From NCBI RefSeq assembly GCF_014202415.1, contig NZ_JACHGR010000004.1, positions 248,001 through 312,000 on the forward strand: 64,000 nt of DNA, read 5' to 3'. Below the pieces are notes generated by a model. That model made no database searches, was not told the DNA's origin, and saw only the letters and a program-made list of their open reading frames with translations. Source of the stretch: Tolumonas osonensis (GTDB taxonomy: Bacteria; Pseudomonadota; Gammaproteobacteria; Enterobacterales; Aeromonadaceae). Of this stretch, positions 44,461 to 56,755 are shown one piece after another (the first letter of the stretch is position 1; every line of letters begins with the position of its first letter). The translations under genes and the position numbers were made by a program.

Positions 44461-46234
44461 GGGAAAAAACCTCGAAAATATTGGTAAGATCAACAACCCG
44501 GGTCAAATGAGGGTTGGTCTGCCAGTCCGAAATATTATGCAGCAACCAGTGCCATAATGAACGGGCTGACTCTATTGAGTAATTGTGCGCAATAAGCCCA
44601 GGCTGTTTAAGCCAGTCCGCTATAAATGAACACCACTCCTGCTGTGAAGGCGTAACGGAATAACCATCCAGTAAATTCAGCATAGCCGGAATGGTCGAAG
44701 CCATATCCGTCTGGCGTAACATTGCCGGAACAGCCTGAATAATCAATTGCTGATGTTTATGCGTGTTAAATCGCAATCCCAATTTCTGCAACCATACCTC
44801 ATACCCGGAAAACCATTCGGTAGGGTATGGCGCTTCAATACGCTGAGGAATCAGCAAAGGCTGCGATATCAATCCTTCACTGAAAGCTGTACCACATTGC
44901 GTCAGATATTGCTGATACTGTATAGCTGCAACATCCGATAGCAATAGCGTATCGCCCTGCGCAGATAACAGATATCGCTGCCGGAACAGACGTAACACCG
45001 GCCAGTCGGAATGTTCAGGTTCGGAAGAACATTCGTCTGAGTGAGCAGTGGAAACCGGTGACAGTTCTGCAGCCAGCAGATGACTATAGGTGCGTAGCTG
45101 CGTCACGGTGGGTGACGAATAACTACCTGCCGGAGAGCTGTATTGGTGCTGGCCTGCGGTTCTGCTTTTTAACGGCGTAACCGGGTAAGCAGGTATAATC
45201 TCTTCTACTCCGGAGACAGGCTCAGATATCGGTTCACTGCATGCTGTTCCGAGTGCCTGCCCCAACACCTGTACGATAAAATCATGTACCAGACGGGACT
45301 CATGAAAACGAACTTCATGTTTTGACGGATGCACATTCACATCCACCTGATGCGGATCCAGTTCCAGATATAAAATATAGGCGGGCTGAAAAGACATCCC
45401 GGTGAATTCACTGTATGCCTGACGGATTGCATGAGTCAGTAATTTGTCCCGGATCATTCGTCCGTTGACATAGCAGTACTGCACTTCACCGATGTTGGTA
45501 AGTGGTTTCGGTGCCATCCAGCCATATAATCGCAGGCCGGCGTGTTCACTATCCACCCGCACTGCAGCTTGCATAAATTCGGCACTACAAGCCTGAATGA
45601 CTCGTTGTTCCTGCTGTGCTTCTGTCCCGGCCGGGCGGTATTGACGCAGTAGCTTACCGTTATGCTTGAGATTAATGGCAACATCAAAACGGCTCAGCGC
45701 CAGCCGCCGTAATAACTCATCGATATGTGCGAATTCCGTTTTCTCGCTACGCAGAAAACGCCGTCTGGCCGGAGTGTTGAAAAACAGATCCAGCACTTCA
45801 ACTGTCGTACCCACCGGATGTGCCGCAGGTTTCACCGTGACTTCCATTTCACGGCCTTCGGCATAGGCCTGCCATGCTTCATTCTGATCGGCTGTGCGGG
45901 AAGTTAAGGTCAGTCGGGATACCGAACTGATAGAAGCTAACGCCTCACCGCGAAAACCGAGACTGGAAATATGTTCCAGATCATCCAGCGTCGCAACTTT
46001 AGACGTTGCATGCCGGGCCAGAGCCAGTACCAGCTCAGCACCACGGATACCACAGCCATTATCTCTGACCCGGATCAGCTGACAGCCGCCTTTCTCCAGT
46101 TCAACCTCTATTCTGTCGGCACCGGCATCAAGACTATTTTCCACCAGCTCTTTAATCACGGAAGCTGGCCGTTCAACAACTTCACCAGCCGCTATCTGGT
46201 TAGCCAGGATCGGCGGCAAAATTTGAATAGGCAT
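44453..46234 (-). CDS. mutL: DNA mismatch repair protein MutL
   Basis: A 593-aa GHKL ATPase linking MutS to MutH/UvrD. ATPase motifs [15 protein letters not shown] and [10 protein letters not shown] are in the first 100 residues. There is no DQHAxxE endonuclease motif in the C-terminal domain, consistent with a MutH-dependent system. One base separates it from the amidase gene. Confidence 0.95.
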   Translation of the reverse strand: MPIQILPPILANQIAAGEVVERPASVIKELVENSLDAGADRIEVELEKGGCQLIRVRDNGCGIRGAELVLALARHATSKVATLDDLEHISSLGFRGEALASISSVSRLTLTSRTADQNEAWQAYAEGREMEVTVKPAAHPVGTTVEVLDLFFNTPARRRFLRSEKTEFAHIDELLRRLALSRFDVAINLKHNGKLLRQYRPAGTEAQQEQRVIQACSAEFMQAAVRVDSEHAGLRLYGWMAPKPLTNIGEVQYCYVNGRMIRDKLLTHAIRQAYSEFTGMSFQPAYILYLELDPHQVDVNVHPSKHEVRFHESRLVHDFIVQVLGQALGTACSEPISEPVSGVEEIIPAYPVTPLKSRTAGQHQYSSPAGSYSSPTVTQLRTYSHLLAAELSPVSTAHSDECSSEPEHSDWPVLRLFRQRYLLSAQGDTLLLSDVAAIQYQQYLTQCGTAFSEGLISQPLLIPQRIEAPYPTEWFSGYEVWLQKLGLRFNTHKHQQLIIQAVPAMLRQTDMASTIPAMLNLLDGYSVTPSQQEWCSFIADWLKQPGLIAHNYSIESARSLWHWLLHNISDWQTNPHLTRVVDLTNIFEVFSRD

Positions 46235-46235
46235 A

Positions 46236-47831
46236 TCAGCTCGCTGGAATGACGATCACTTGTCCGATCAGTAAATTATCAGACTTCAGTTTGTTTTTAT
46301 CGCGGATAGCTCTTTGACTCACACCATATTGTTGTGCCAATCCTGATAAACTTTCACCCGTTTTAACCACATGTTTACGAGAATCGATACTTGCGGTTGC
46401 AGGAAGAGTTTTACCGGTGGATTTTACGAGCGTACCGCCGGCTTTAGGTAGACTATGCCCATAATAGTCAAGAACACCGTTAAAGATGGCTTTTGCCAAT
46501 TGCGACTGATATTGCGCAGAGGCCAGTAAACGCTCCTCTTCGGGATTGGAGATAAATCCGGTCTCAATCAGCAAAGATGGAATATCCGGCGCTTTCAGCA
46601 CGGCGAGACTGGCATGTTCAGGGCGTTTTTTATGTAATCTGGCTACATTACCAATCCGGCGTAATACCCGTTTTCCAATGTCATAACCTTCACTGCGGGA
46701 ATTATCCCAGGAAAGATCGAGAATAGTCTGAGCCAGATATTGATTAGGCTCCGTTTCCGCAATGACCTTACCTGCACCACCCAGTAGTTCGGTATGTTTG
46801 GATTGCTGATCCAGCAATTTGTTCATCTCTTTGTTAACGCGTTTTGCGGAAAGGATCCAGACTGATGCCCCCTGAACTGTATTACTGGGGCCACTGTCAG
46901 CATGAATGGAAATCAGTAATCTCGCATTTTTACGACGCGCGATCGCAGAACGTTCATCCAGCTCGACAAAATGATCCCGGGAACGCGTCATGACCGCCTG
47001 CATCCCCAGCTGTGCATTAATCAGTCTCGCCAGTTGACGGGCTATCGCCAGTGTGACTGTTTTTTCATAGGTATTACCCGGACCAATAGCACCCGGATCT
47101 TTTCCGCCATGTCCAGCGTCAATAGCCACGATGAATGGTCCGCCATGACCAGACAGCACGGCTTTGCCAATACCCGGTGTATCATCAGACTCATCAGCGG
47201 AAGAAGAGGTATCCGGCGCGGCCAATTCCTCTTTTGAGATTAAATCGCTCATATGAATAATGCGACCGGCAACTGCCCTGTCGATTTTTTTCTCTGGTGA
47301 TACCGTCTGCAACCCATTCAAGTCCGACTCGGATTTTCGGATTGTTTCTGTTTTGAGGGTAGTTACCGGCACTTCATCATTACGAGATGCTGTCAGTTGT
47401 TTTCCGGTCACATTACCCGACGCGCCATTCTTCGCGACTAACGATCCCTGCTTGATATCAATGACCAGACGGTGATGACGGTAATTGGCCTGTGGCGCCA
47501 GAGAAAATAACTGAGGTTTCACTCCATCAGCCAAGAGAAACTCTACCCTGACCATATTATTGGGCAGAGTACTGCGATGAATGCTTCTCAGAAATTTTTC
47601 GCTGCCAGCAGTGCGCGGCACAGAAAACAGCTGACCGGTTACATCCCGAAATTCGATAATCAGGCGTTTAGTACTGGTATCAACGGTAAAACTGTAATCA
47701 GGCTGACTATTCAGATCAAAAACCATCCGGACCTTGTCAGCGGCCGGAGCAATGCGCAGTTTTTCAATCTGATTGGCTGCTGCCGGCCAAGCCAGGACAG
47801 CAAGTAACATAAGAAGAAATCTGATTTTCAC
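46236..47831 (-). CDS. amiB: N-acetylmuramoyl-L-alanine amidase with AMIN and LysM domains (AmiB-like)
   Basis: A 531-aa periplasmic enzyme that splits septal peptidoglycan. Signal peptide to about residue 20 (AWPAAA), AMIN domain at about 22-140, a serine/threonine-rich linker, a zinc amidase_3 domain ([32 protein letters not shown]), and a C-terminal LysM ([18 protein letters not shown]). The genomic position between tsaE and mutL is that of amiB; the LysM is normal for this group. Activity should depend on an EnvC/NlpD-type activator. Confidence 0.92.
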   Translation of the reverse strand: MKIRFLLMLLAVLAWPAAANQIEKLRIAPAADKVRMVFDLNSQPDYSFTVDTSTKRLIIEFRDVTGQLFSVPRTAGSEKFLRSIHRSTLPNNMVRVEFLLADGVKPQLFSLAPQANYRHHRLVIDIKQGSLVAKNGASGNVTGKQLTASRNDEVPVTTLKTETIRKSESDLNGLQTVSPEKKIDRAVAGRIIHMSDLISKEELAAPDTSSSADESDDTPGIGKAVLSGHGGPFIVAIDAGHGGKDPGAIGPGNTYEKTVTLAIARQLARLINAQLGMQAVMTRSRDHFVELDERSAIARRKNARLLISIHADSGPSNTVQGASVWILSAKRVNKEMNKLLDQQSKHTELLGGAGKVIAETEPNQYLAQTILDLSWDNSRSEGYDIGKRVLRRIGNVARLHKKRPEHASLAVLKAPDIPSLLIETGFISNPEEERLLASAQYQSQLAKAIFNGVLDYYGHSLPKAGGTLVKSTGKTLPATASIDSRKHVVKTGESLSGLAQQYGVSQRAIRDKNKLKSDNLLIGQVIVIPAS

Positions 47832-48295
47832 GATAAATTCAATCTGGCAACAATCGTTTCACCAATGTCAGAACGAGGAGTTATTTCAGCCCGTCTGGAA
47901 CCATGCTCATAATGTAATGTGACTTCCAGATCCGGATCAGGCAACCATCCGGCGCCTTTTTCCGGCCATTCGATCAGACATAAACAATCAGGGGCAAAGT
48001 AATCCCGGATCCCCATGAATTCCAGCTCTTCCGGATCAGCCAGACGATACAGATCAAAATGATAAACCTGCCATTGCGGAAGTTCATACGCTTCAACCAG
48101 TGTATAAGTCGGACTTTTCACTTTTCCCTGATGTCCAAGCGCAACCACAAAACCCCGTGATAACGTAGTCTTACCGGCGCCGAGATCTCCGTGCAAAAAA
48201 ATAGTGGTGGACTGCTGGCAGGCATGAGCCAGCTCAGCCCCGAGCGCGACCGTAGCATCACTATCTTTCAGTGTTCGTATCAGCGTTGTTCCCAT
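47828..48295 (-). CDS. tsaE: tRNA threonylcarbamoyladenosine biosynthesis ATPase TsaE
   Basis: A 155-aa P-loop ATPase required with TsaB/TsaD for t6A37. Walker A is [13 protein letters not shown]. The start is the ATG at 48295 (MGTTLIRTL); it overlaps the end of nnr by 35 bases and its stop overlaps the amidase start by four. Confidence 0.93.
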   Translation of the reverse strand: MGTTLIRTLKDSDATVALGAELAHACQQSTTIFLHGDLGAGKTTLSRGFVVALGHQGKVKSPTYTLVEAYELPQWQVYHFDLYRLADPEELEFMGIRDYFAPDCLCLIEWPEKGAGWLPDPDLEVTLHYEHGSRRAEITPRSDIGETIVARLNLS

Positions 48296-49796
48296 GTTGA
48301 TACCTTTGAGGATTAGCCAGTTTTTGTAACCAGAAAAATAAATCCGAAGCCAGCATGCCTCGTTCACCATGTACTTTAGCTACTTCGCTGGCAGCTTTGC
48401 CATGAAGCAATGCGCCACAACACGCTGCATCAAACAGCGATAAGCCCTGAGCTAAAAGGGCCGCTATAATGCCAGAAAGTACATCCCCCATGCCACCACT
48501 AGCCATGCCGGGGTTACCTTCTGTGCAGATAGCCATCTGTCTGCCATCGTAGATCAGTGTTCCGGCGCCCTTTAATAATACCACGCCACCATAACGATGC
48601 TGCAATTCCTGAACGGTGGCAAAACGATCAGTTTGTACATCTGCTACGGTACATTGCAGTAAGCGGGCCGCTTCGCCGGGATGTGGTGTTAACACGCTGT
48701 TTTTATGTGTTCCGGGATGGCAAGCCAGCCAGTTCAGTCCATCTGCATCGATCACCCTATAGCCAGAAAAATCAGCAACTGATTGCCATTGTTCCCGGCC
48801 CCATTCTTCCATACCCAGCCCCGGCCCCACGACCAATACGTCCGGCCATTGCAAATTCAGCTTCGTTAAATCCTGACATGACATCAGTTCGGGACGGCCA
48901 CTCAGCACCAGTTGCCGGTTTTCCGGATGACAGAAAACCTTGACCAGCCCCGCACCGGTACGCAAGGATGCTTCTCCGGCCAGACGAATGGCACCCGGCA
49001 TCCCCGGGCCGCCGCCAACAAGCAGCACTTTTCCGCAATCGCCTTTATGAGCGGTACGTTTACGGGGAGAGAGCCATGATGATACCCAGGCATAATTCAG
49101 TACCTGTATGCCACCAGTATCACAATAATTTGCTGCATCATCTTTTAAATCAGACAAATAGAGATGACCGGTGTAATCCGCCGCTTGTCCGGTCAGTAAA
49201 CCGCATTTCAGACCAACCAAAGTTAAAGTCGCTGTGGCATGAACAGCGCCACCGAGAGGCATACCTGTATCCGCATTCAAGCCACTTGGTATATCAACAG
49301 ATAATACAGGCGCATTTTGCCGGTTAATGAACTGAATCCAGGCTAGCAACTCCCCGCGTAGCGGCGTAGAGGGGCCAATACCTAATAAGGCATCAATAAT
49401 GAGATCCGGTTTGCCATAGACAGCCGACAGCCCGCAGCAGGTTCCGCCAGCCTTAAGCCAGTCCCGTTTCGCTTGTTCAGCAGGAATATCCGGTGCCGGT
49501 TCATCAAATGCAATCACTTCAACCCGGTAGCCGGCCTGTCTGGCAAGTCTGGCCACAACATAGCCATCCCCACCATTATTACCTTTGCCACAGAACACCC
49601 ACAGATGCCGGGCTTGAGGCCAGCACTGCTGTACCGTCTTAAACAGCGCCTCACCGGCCCGGAGCATTAACTGATACATGGAGATATTTTGCGCAGAAAT
49701 CAACTGCTGTTCCATCTGGCGGATCTGTTCGGTACGCCAGCTGTACTGTGGTAAACTATCGCAAATATTAGTGATAACCGGTGCGCTCTGATTCAT
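48261..49796 (-). CDS. nnr: Bifunctional NAD(P)H-hydrate epimerase / ADP-dependent dehydratase
   Basis: A 511-aa repair enzyme for damaged NAD(P)H. The N-terminal epimerase (YjeF_N) shows [16 protein letters not shown]; the C-terminal kinase-fold dehydratase shows [24 protein letters not shown] and the catalytic [13 protein letters not shown]. The start ATG at 49796-49794 interlocks with the queG start on the other strand (CATG). Confidence 0.93.
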   Translation of the reverse strand: MNQSAPVITNICDSLPQYSWRTEQIRQMEQQLISAQNISMYQLMLRAGEALFKTVQQCWPQARHLWVFCGKGNNGGDGYVVARLARQAGYRVEVIAFDEPAPDIPAEQAKRDWLKAGGTCCGLSAVYGKPDLIIDALLGIGPSTPLRGELLAWIQFINRQNAPVLSVDIPSGLNADTGMPLGGAVHATATLTLVGLKCGLLTGQAADYTGHLYLSDLKDDAANYCDTGGIQVLNYAWVSSWLSPRKRTAHKGDCGKVLLVGGGPGMPGAIRLAGEASLRTGAGLVKVFCHPENRQLVLSGRPELMSCQDLTKLNLQWPDVLVVGPGLGMEEWGREQWQSVADFSGYRVIDADGLNWLACHPGTHKNSVLTPHPGEAARLLQCTVADVQTDRFATVQELQHRYGGVVLLKGAGTLIYDGRQMAICTEGNPGMASGGMGDVLSGIIAALLAQGLSLFDAACCGALLHGKAASEVAKVHGERGMLASDLFFWLQKLANPQRYQHGNNADTNTER

Positions 49797-50922
49797 GACG
49801 TCCACACTCGATCTGCAAAAGTTAGCCCACGATATCAAGCTATGGGGGCTAGAGCTAGGCTTTGATCAGGTCGGGATCACAGACTGCGATTTAAGTACCG
49901 AAGAAAGCCATCTGGAACGCTGGTTAGCTAATGGCTACCACGGTGATATGGAATACATGGCCCGTTACGGGCTAATGCGGGCCAGACCGGCCGAACTTCA
50001 ACCCGGAACCCGTTCCGTCATTTCGGTACGCATGAATTATCTGCCGCCGCTGGCAAAAGTTGCGGAAACGCTGGATAACCCTGCCCGGGGTTACATCAGC
50101 CGGTATGCGCTAGGACGGGATTATCACAAGCTCCTGCGCAATCGCCTTAAACAGTTAGGGGAACGAATTCAGCAGGCATGCAGCGAATTGCAATTCCGGC
50201 CATTTGTTGATTCGGCACCGATCATGGAACGACCATTAGCGGATAAAGCCGGCCTCGGCTGGACAGGAAAGCATACACTGCTACTCAATCAGCAGGCCGG
50301 TTCGTTCTTCTTTCTTGGTGAATTGCTGCTCGACTTGCCTTTACCTGCAGATAAACCAGTTGAAGCTGCTTGCGGTAACTGTACCGCCTGTATCCAAATT
50401 TGTCCGACTGGCGCTATTGTCGCGCCTTATGAATTAGATGCCCGCCGTTGTATCTCTTATCTGACCATTGAATTGAATGGATCCATTCCGGAAGAATTCC
50501 GGGCCCTGATAGGCAACCGGATATACGGCTGTGATGATTGCCAGCTGATTTGTCCCTGGAACCGGTATGCGGTTTCCTCCTCGGAAACTGATTTTCTGCC
50601 TCGCCAGGCATTACACACCCCGGATTTACTGACACTCTGGTCATGGGACGAAAACATGTTCCTGAAAACAACCGAAGGCAGTGCCATCCGGCGGATCGGT
50701 TTTGAGAAATGGCAGCGCAATATTGCCGTTGCTTTGGGAAATGGCCCGGCATCCGAGGCCGTCATTCAGGCATTACAGGAAAGACGTGGTCAAGCCAGTG
50801 TGTTAGTACAGGAACATATCGACTGGGCATTACAGCAGTTACAAACCAGACAAATTACGGACAACAAAAAACAGGCGCGGCTGATTCGTTGTATCTACAA
50901 AGGATTACCTGCGCATGCCTAA
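49795..50922 (+). CDS. queG: Epoxyqueuosine reductase
   Basis: A 375-aa cobalamin-dependent iron-sulfur enzyme that finishes queuosine in the wobble position of tRNA. Two [4Fe-4S] clusters are indicated by CGNCTACIQICPTGA and CDDCQLICPWN; the N-terminal DUF1730 and C-terminal HEAT-like part are intact. Divergent from nnr with overlapping start codons. Confidence 0.95.
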   Translation: MTSTLDLQKLAHDIKLWGLELGFDQVGITDCDLSTEESHLERWLANGYHGDMEYMARYGLMRARPAELQPGTRSVISVRMNYLPPLAKVAETLDNPARGYISRYALGRDYHKLLRNRLKQLGERIQQACSELQFRPFVDSAPIMERPLADKAGLGWTGKHTLLLNQQAGSFFFLGELLLDLPLPADKPVEAACGNCTACIQICPTGAIVAPYELDARRCISYLTIELNGSIPEEFRALIGNRIYGCDDCQLICPWNRYAVSSSETDFLPRQALHTPDLLTLWSWDENMFLKTTEGSAIRRIGFEKWQRNIAVALGNGPASEAVIQALQERRGQASVLVQEHIDWALQQLQTRQITDNKKQARLIRCIYKGLPAHA

Positions 50923-50931
50923 GGATAAATC

Positions 50932-51690
50932 ATGCACATTTTAGGTGTAGATATTGGTGGTACCGGCATCAAGGCCGCGGTCGTAGACACACAAACGGGC
51001 AAACTTATCAGCGAACATCAACGGATCCCGACACCTAAGCCGGCAACACCAGAAAATATCGCCGCCAGCTTATCCGAACTGGTCAGGAAATTAGCCTGGT
51101 CCGGGCCAGTAGGCTGCGGTTTTCCGGCGACCGTTCACCATGGGGTGGCTTACAGCGCCAGTAACATCGATCCAAGCTGGATCAACACCGACGCTCAAAC
51201 CCTGTTTTCAGAAAAAACCGGTCAGTCCTGTTTTGTCGTCAATGATGCAGATGCAGCCGGTATGGCCGAGATGTGCTTTGGTGCAGGTCAGAATCAGCGT
51301 GGCGTAACGATTTTGCTGACTATCGGAACAGGTATTGGTTCTGCGGTATTTGTAAATGGTGAACTGCACCCGAATACGGAACTGGGGCATCTGAAATTTG
51401 CCGGGGATATTGCCGAACGTTATTGTGCAGAATCAACCAGGGTCACCCGAAACCTGAGTTGGCCGGAATGGGGAACCCGCTTTAATGAATACCTGCACCA
51501 TCTGGAATTTATCTTTAATCCGGATCGCGTCATCATTGGTGGCGGTATTGCTGAACAGATGGATGAATTCAAATCCTTCATTACGACTAAAGCACCGGTA
51601 CTGGCGGCTCAAAGCCTGAATCAGGCTGGTATCATCGGCGCTGCATTGTTTGCTGAAAGCCAGTTAAATAAGCAAGAAAAAGCCTCGTGA
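50932..51690 (+). CDS. ppgK: Polyphosphate glucokinase (ROK family)
   Basis: A 252-aa cytoplasmic kinase phosphorylating glucose with polyphosphate (or ATP). The N-terminal phosphate motif DIGGTGIKAAVVD, VNDADAAG, LTIGTGIGSAVF and NTELGHL match actinobacterial PpgK closely, rather than the ordinary ROK glucokinases, which carry a zinc-binding CxCGxxGC motif that is lacking here. Nine bases after queG, so probably cotranscribed. Confidence 0.85.
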   Translation: MHILGVDIGGTGIKAAVVDTQTGKLISEHQRIPTPKPATPENIAASLSELVRKLAWSGPVGCGFPATVHHGVAYSASNIDPSWINTDAQTLFSEKTGQSCFVVNDADAAGMAEMCFGAGQNQRGVTILLTIGTGIGSAVFVNGELHPNTELGHLKFAGDIAERYCAESTRVTRNLSWPEWGTRFNEYLHHLEFIFNPDRVIIGGGIAEQMDEFKSFITTKAPVLAAQSLNQAGIIGAALFAESQLNKQEKAS

Positions 51691-51704
51691 TTTAAACGAG
51701 GCTT
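51680..51704 (+). terminator. Terminator of queG-ppgK
   Basis: 9-bp stem AAGCCTCGT/ACGAGGCTT with a 7-base loop, overlapping the ppgK stop codon. Its A-rich left flank (AGAAAA) could also help terminate the convergent SPFH gene. Confidence 0.7.
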
Positions 51705-51721
51705 CGATACCTGTACCTGAT

Positions 51722-52627
51722 TTATTCGCGTACAGGTTGATTTTTCACATCAATAAATGGCACCGCGCTATTTGGCAACATGGTTTGCGGTAATTCACCA
51801 TTCCAGCGTTCCGCTTTAATTAATTCCACCAAATTAGGATTTTGCTTCAGCGCATCACCTTTCGCTTTGATTGCCGCAGCTTCGGCCTCCCCTTTCATCC
51901 GGGTTGCATCCGCTTCTGCAGCCGCCTGGGCTTTTACACTTTCAGCCTGAGCCTTTGCCCGGGTAACCGTAATTTCAGCCTGTACTTTTTCACGCAGAGC
52001 ATTTTGCTGTAACTTGGCGACTTCGACTTCGGCCAGCATCCGTTGTTCAACTGATTGTTCATAAGCATCAGAAAAATCGATGTTATCTAACTGAACGCTT
52101 TCAATCACAATCGGGCCATGCAGAACTTTAGATACAGAATCAAAGATATCGGTGTTCAGTTTTGCCCGATTTTGAATTGAGCTGGCTGCGACATAACTGC
52201 CAAACACCGTTTTCACAGCCTGAGGCAGACGTGGCTGGATAATGCGTGCCTCTAAGGCAGCAAGAGAACCAAATTCAGAGTAAATTTTTTGTAACTCAGG
52301 TTCCTGCGCATGCCAGTTCACAGATACAGCCAGATTCGCGGGTTGCTGATCGCGAGAATAAGCAGGTAACTGGAAATGAGAGACCTGTGTTTGCAGACTA
52401 ATAGTGTGTGTAGATTCAAAAAATGGCAGTTTAAAGTTAAGTCCCGGCTCGGCTATACGCTGAAACGCACCAAACCGCAAAACAATCCCTCGTTCGCCCT
52501 GATCAACAGTGAAATAAGAGTTGAATACCAGAAAGAAGATAAATGCAGACAGAAAGATAAAAATGACAGGTTTACGAGCCGGAGAATGTTTTATATCGGT
52601 CGTATTTTTAGATACATCAAACAACAT
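51722..52627 (-). CDS. SPFH/prohibitin-family membrane protein
   Basis: A 301-aa protein with one N-terminal membrane segment (VIFIFLSAFIFFLVFNSYF) and a band-7 domain (VDQGERGIVLRFGAF) followed by an alanine/glutamate/lysine-rich coiled coil (about 190-265). It resembles HflC/prohibitin-like proteins but is separate from the hflKC pair and has no partner. Its 5' side faces the ICE attachment site 61 bases away, so before integration it lay directly downstream of tRNA-Gly(GCC) on the same strand. Confidence 0.8.
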   Translation of the reverse strand: MLFDVSKNTTDIKHSPARKPVIFIFLSAFIFFLVFNSYFTVDQGERGIVLRFGAFQRIAEPGLNFKLPFFESTHTISLQTQVSHFQLPAYSRDQQPANLAVSVNWHAQEPELQKIYSEFGSLAALEARIIQPRLPQAVKTVFGSYVAASSIQNRAKLNTDIFDSVSKVLHGPIVIESVQLDNIDFSDAYEQSVEQRMLAEVEVAKLQQNALREKVQAEITVTRAKAQAESVKAQAAAEADATRMKGEAEAAAIKAKGDALKQNPNLVELIKAERWNGELPQTMLPNSAVPFIDVKNQPVRE

Positions 52628-52687
52628 ACGTTCATCCCAATGCTTTATGCTTAGTTATGATTAAAGTTGTTTGATTATATTCGAATT

Positions 52688-52705
52688 TGGAGCGGGAAAC
52701 GAGAC
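52688..52705 (-). other. ICE attachment site: 18-bp 3' end of tRNA-Gly(GCC)
   Basis: The minus strand reads GTCTCGTTTCCCGCTCCA, the last 18 bases of bacterial tRNA-Gly(GCC) and the known att core of ICEclc-type elements. Directly to the right the sequence departs from any tRNA, so this is the tRNA-distal end (attR type); the intact tRNA and the integrase are expected at the other end, outside the window. Sequence to the right is clearly richer in G+C. Confidence 0.88.
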
Positions 52706-53535
52706 AGGCACTAGGGCGCTAAATCCTTGTTTCCCAATCACTTTCTCCGCCGCCGTGAGCAGCGAAGGCCTGAATTATAGCCTTGTTTTTCGCCCTCGGC
52801 AACAGAGTTCATCCAACAACTTCCATCAGCGTCCAAGGACTGCCATCCATCCGCTGACACCGGACGCAGAACACATCGCTGCCAGAGCCCCGCCGCTGCA
52901 ACGCCGTTGGCACGCCCAGGTCTTCTTGCGTCAGGAATGGCATCAGCATCGAGCGTTGAGACCGCGCTTGGTTTGTTGATGCAGTGCGCACCACAGCCCA
53001 AGGCTGGTCGTGATGAAGGTCATGCGGCGAGCGAAGAAAGATGGGGCGCATGTTCACATCGCCTGGTCGGCTGGCGACCGTGTGGGAGCGACGCGCAACA
53101 GCCTCAAACTAGCCACAGCCCATGATCGCTGGATGCTATGTCGATATATCAGGATGCCGGAACAAGCATCACACGCGTGGTTTTCTCTACGTCACTCTGG
53201 ACGTTGAGCAACGACGGCGACCGCAGCGCGACTTGTGAAACCGTAGGGATATCAGACCATAGCCAATCGGTCTTGATGGGCTTGACGCACCCCATGACGC
53301 TGGCACCGTGAGCGCCATTGTCGAGCGTGCTTCTTCCTTGTTACTCGACGGGCCGGCAACTGGTCGATTCTTGCACATCGAGCAAGAGAGGACCACCTGT
53401 GCGGATGCCATGATTTCTTCCGCCCACGTTCCAGGGCATGGTCCCAGGCATCCGCCACAGGCATAACGACACAACAGCCCTTGGCAGGGCAAGAAAGGAG
53501 CCGGTGATGTAGCGCTTCCGAAAGGAGACGAAAAC
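52706..53535. other. ICE terminal region without recognisable gene
   Basis: 830 bases between the att core and the first supported gene. Short open frames exist on both strands (for example 53010-53207 plus, 52809-53057 minus), but none has a good ribosome site, recognisable motif or consistent codon use. In ICEclc this flank carries the mfsR-marR-tciR regulator genes; they are not here. Confidence 0.55.
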
Positions 53536-53745
53536 ATGCACAAGGAGCCACCATTATCAAAGGTGTTCTATCGTCCCATCGAAGCTGCCATACGGTGGGC
53601 TGGGTTGCTGCGGTACAAGGCTTCGATTCTCGCGTCGATCGCATCACCGCGGTGCCTGCCGCAGATGTTGGACTGCCCTCGATGGAACGAGTGTCGGCTG
53701 TACTCGGAACGCATCTACGACGGCATCCTCAACTCGGAGCTGCCC

Positions 53746-53750
53746 TTCGG
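53746..53750. repeat. Left target-site duplication TTCGG
   Basis: TTCGG directly before the IS left end; identical to 55846-55850 after the right end. Confidence 0.85.
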
Positions 53751-53835
53751 TGTCACTGCCGGATGTAAGTTGATACGGGCTGCCGATTGAAAGTTGATAC
53801 ACCGAGTTGAGAAGATCGGGCCATTTGGAGCCCGG

Positions 53836-55700
<1,865 letters not shown>

Positions 55701-55707
55701 GAGCCGC

Positions 55708-55764
55708 GCGACGGTGCGCCCCTGCGGTCGGGCCTTCGGCCCTCCCTTCGGGGCGCACCGTCGC
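55708..55764. terminator. Large hairpin at the 3' end of the IS
   Basis: 15-bp perfect stem GCGACGGTGCGCCCC/GGGGCGCACCGTCGC enclosing a smaller GGGCC-TTCG-type hairpin, just after istB. No T-run follows, so it may act as an mRNA barrier or stabiliser rather than a standard terminator. Confidence 0.5.
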
Positions 55765-55845
55765 ACATGTCAATGAGATAGGGGTGTATCAGTTTTAAAT
55801 CGGCAACTGCCGGAAAAGCGTGTCAGTTTTAGATCGGCATTGACA

Positions 55846-55850
55846 TTCGG
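55846..55850. repeat. Right target-site duplication TTCGG
   Basis: Matches 53746-53750. Confidence 0.85.
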
Positions 55851-56413
55851 CAAGGACGGGATCACGATCAATGACCCCGAACTGGTGAGTTCACCCGATC
55901 TGACCGTCCGCCATGTCGATCTGAAGCGCTGGATGCGCACCCACTATCCCGAGCATCGGCCGGGATTCCTGTTCAGCCGTGGCGAGCGCATGGCGCATCC
56001 CTTCATCACCTTGGAAACAGGGCAGGCGCTTCTACTGGAACGGCTGGCTCTGCAGGCTGCGCTGGACCATAGCCGGCGTGAGACACGCGAACTGCAAGCG
56101 CAGCACGAAGCCTTGCTCAAGCAGTCGGCGGTCCTGCTGGCGTCTCAGCAGTGCACGATCAGTGATCGAGCAGAGACCACATACCTGAACATCATCGGCG
56201 GGATGCTGACGCTGATGCTGGGCCATTCCCCATCGGGCGTGCCGTACTCCAGCTTCAAGACGCAGGAGGCCATCGTCACTGCATTGCTCGCCCACTATGG
56301 CGGCACCATGGGCATCACGGAGCGAACCTTGAACGGCAAGTTCGCCAATGCCAGGAAGAATGTGCGTAGCGCAGCCGCGTGAATTCTTCCATCTTGTATG
56401 TGCAGTCGCGGAG

Positions 56414-56427
56414 ATTGCATTTGCAAT
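56414..56427. promoter_or_regulatory. Dyad upstream of alpA, candidate operator
   Basis: Perfect dyad ATTGCA-TT-TGCAAT in the only intergenic gap before alpA (56383-56500). In ICEclc the alpA promoter is the decision point for transfer competence, so this is the first place to look for the activator site. No binding data. Confidence 0.4.
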
Positions 56428-56500
56428 GTCTTTCCGCAGCCATGTCTATTGAATAGAGGTCACGCCAACAAACGCCACTGAGCGTTCAGGAGTGACCGCC

Positions 56501-56713
56501 ATGTCGCAAGCACCTGTACTGCCCCCTTACGAGCGCCGCATCCTGCGGCTCGATGAAGTTGAAGCGAAGTCCGGCTTCAAACGCGCCCACATCTACAACC
56601 TGATGAAGAAGCGCCAGTTTCCACAGGCGCTGCGCCTGGGTGTGCGCGCCGTGGGCTGGGATTCGGTCGAGATCGACCAGTGGATCGCCGAACGCCTCAA
56701 CAACCGCACCTGA
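56501..56713 (+). CDS. alpA: AlpA-family regulator
   Basis: A 70-aa MerR-like/phage regulatory protein with helix-turn-helix ILRLDEVEAKSGFKRAHIYNLMKKRQFP and the AlpA-type continuation RLGVRAVGWDSVEIDQWI. Start ATG 56501 with CAGGAG eight bases before; a GTG nine bases upstream is an alternative. First gene of the ICE regulatory operon that runs through parA, shi and the ParB-like gene to the DUF2857 gene. Confidence 0.9.
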   Translation: MSQAPVLPPYERRILRLDEVEAKSGFKRAHIYNLMKKRQFPQALRLGVRAVGWDSVEIDQWIAERLNNRT

Positions 56714-56755
56714 CCCGCTCCCCCTCGGATTTCCCATCGCCAAACGGAGAGCGCC

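Noticed and set aside
52809..53057. 82-codon minus-strand frame near the ICE end
   Set aside because: No ribosome site or recognisable motif, and overlapping frames on the other strand are equally long.
53252..53647. 131-codon minus-strand frame over the start of the split gene
   Set aside because: Overlaps the start of the supported plus-strand gene and has no motif; composition is that of a shadow frame.
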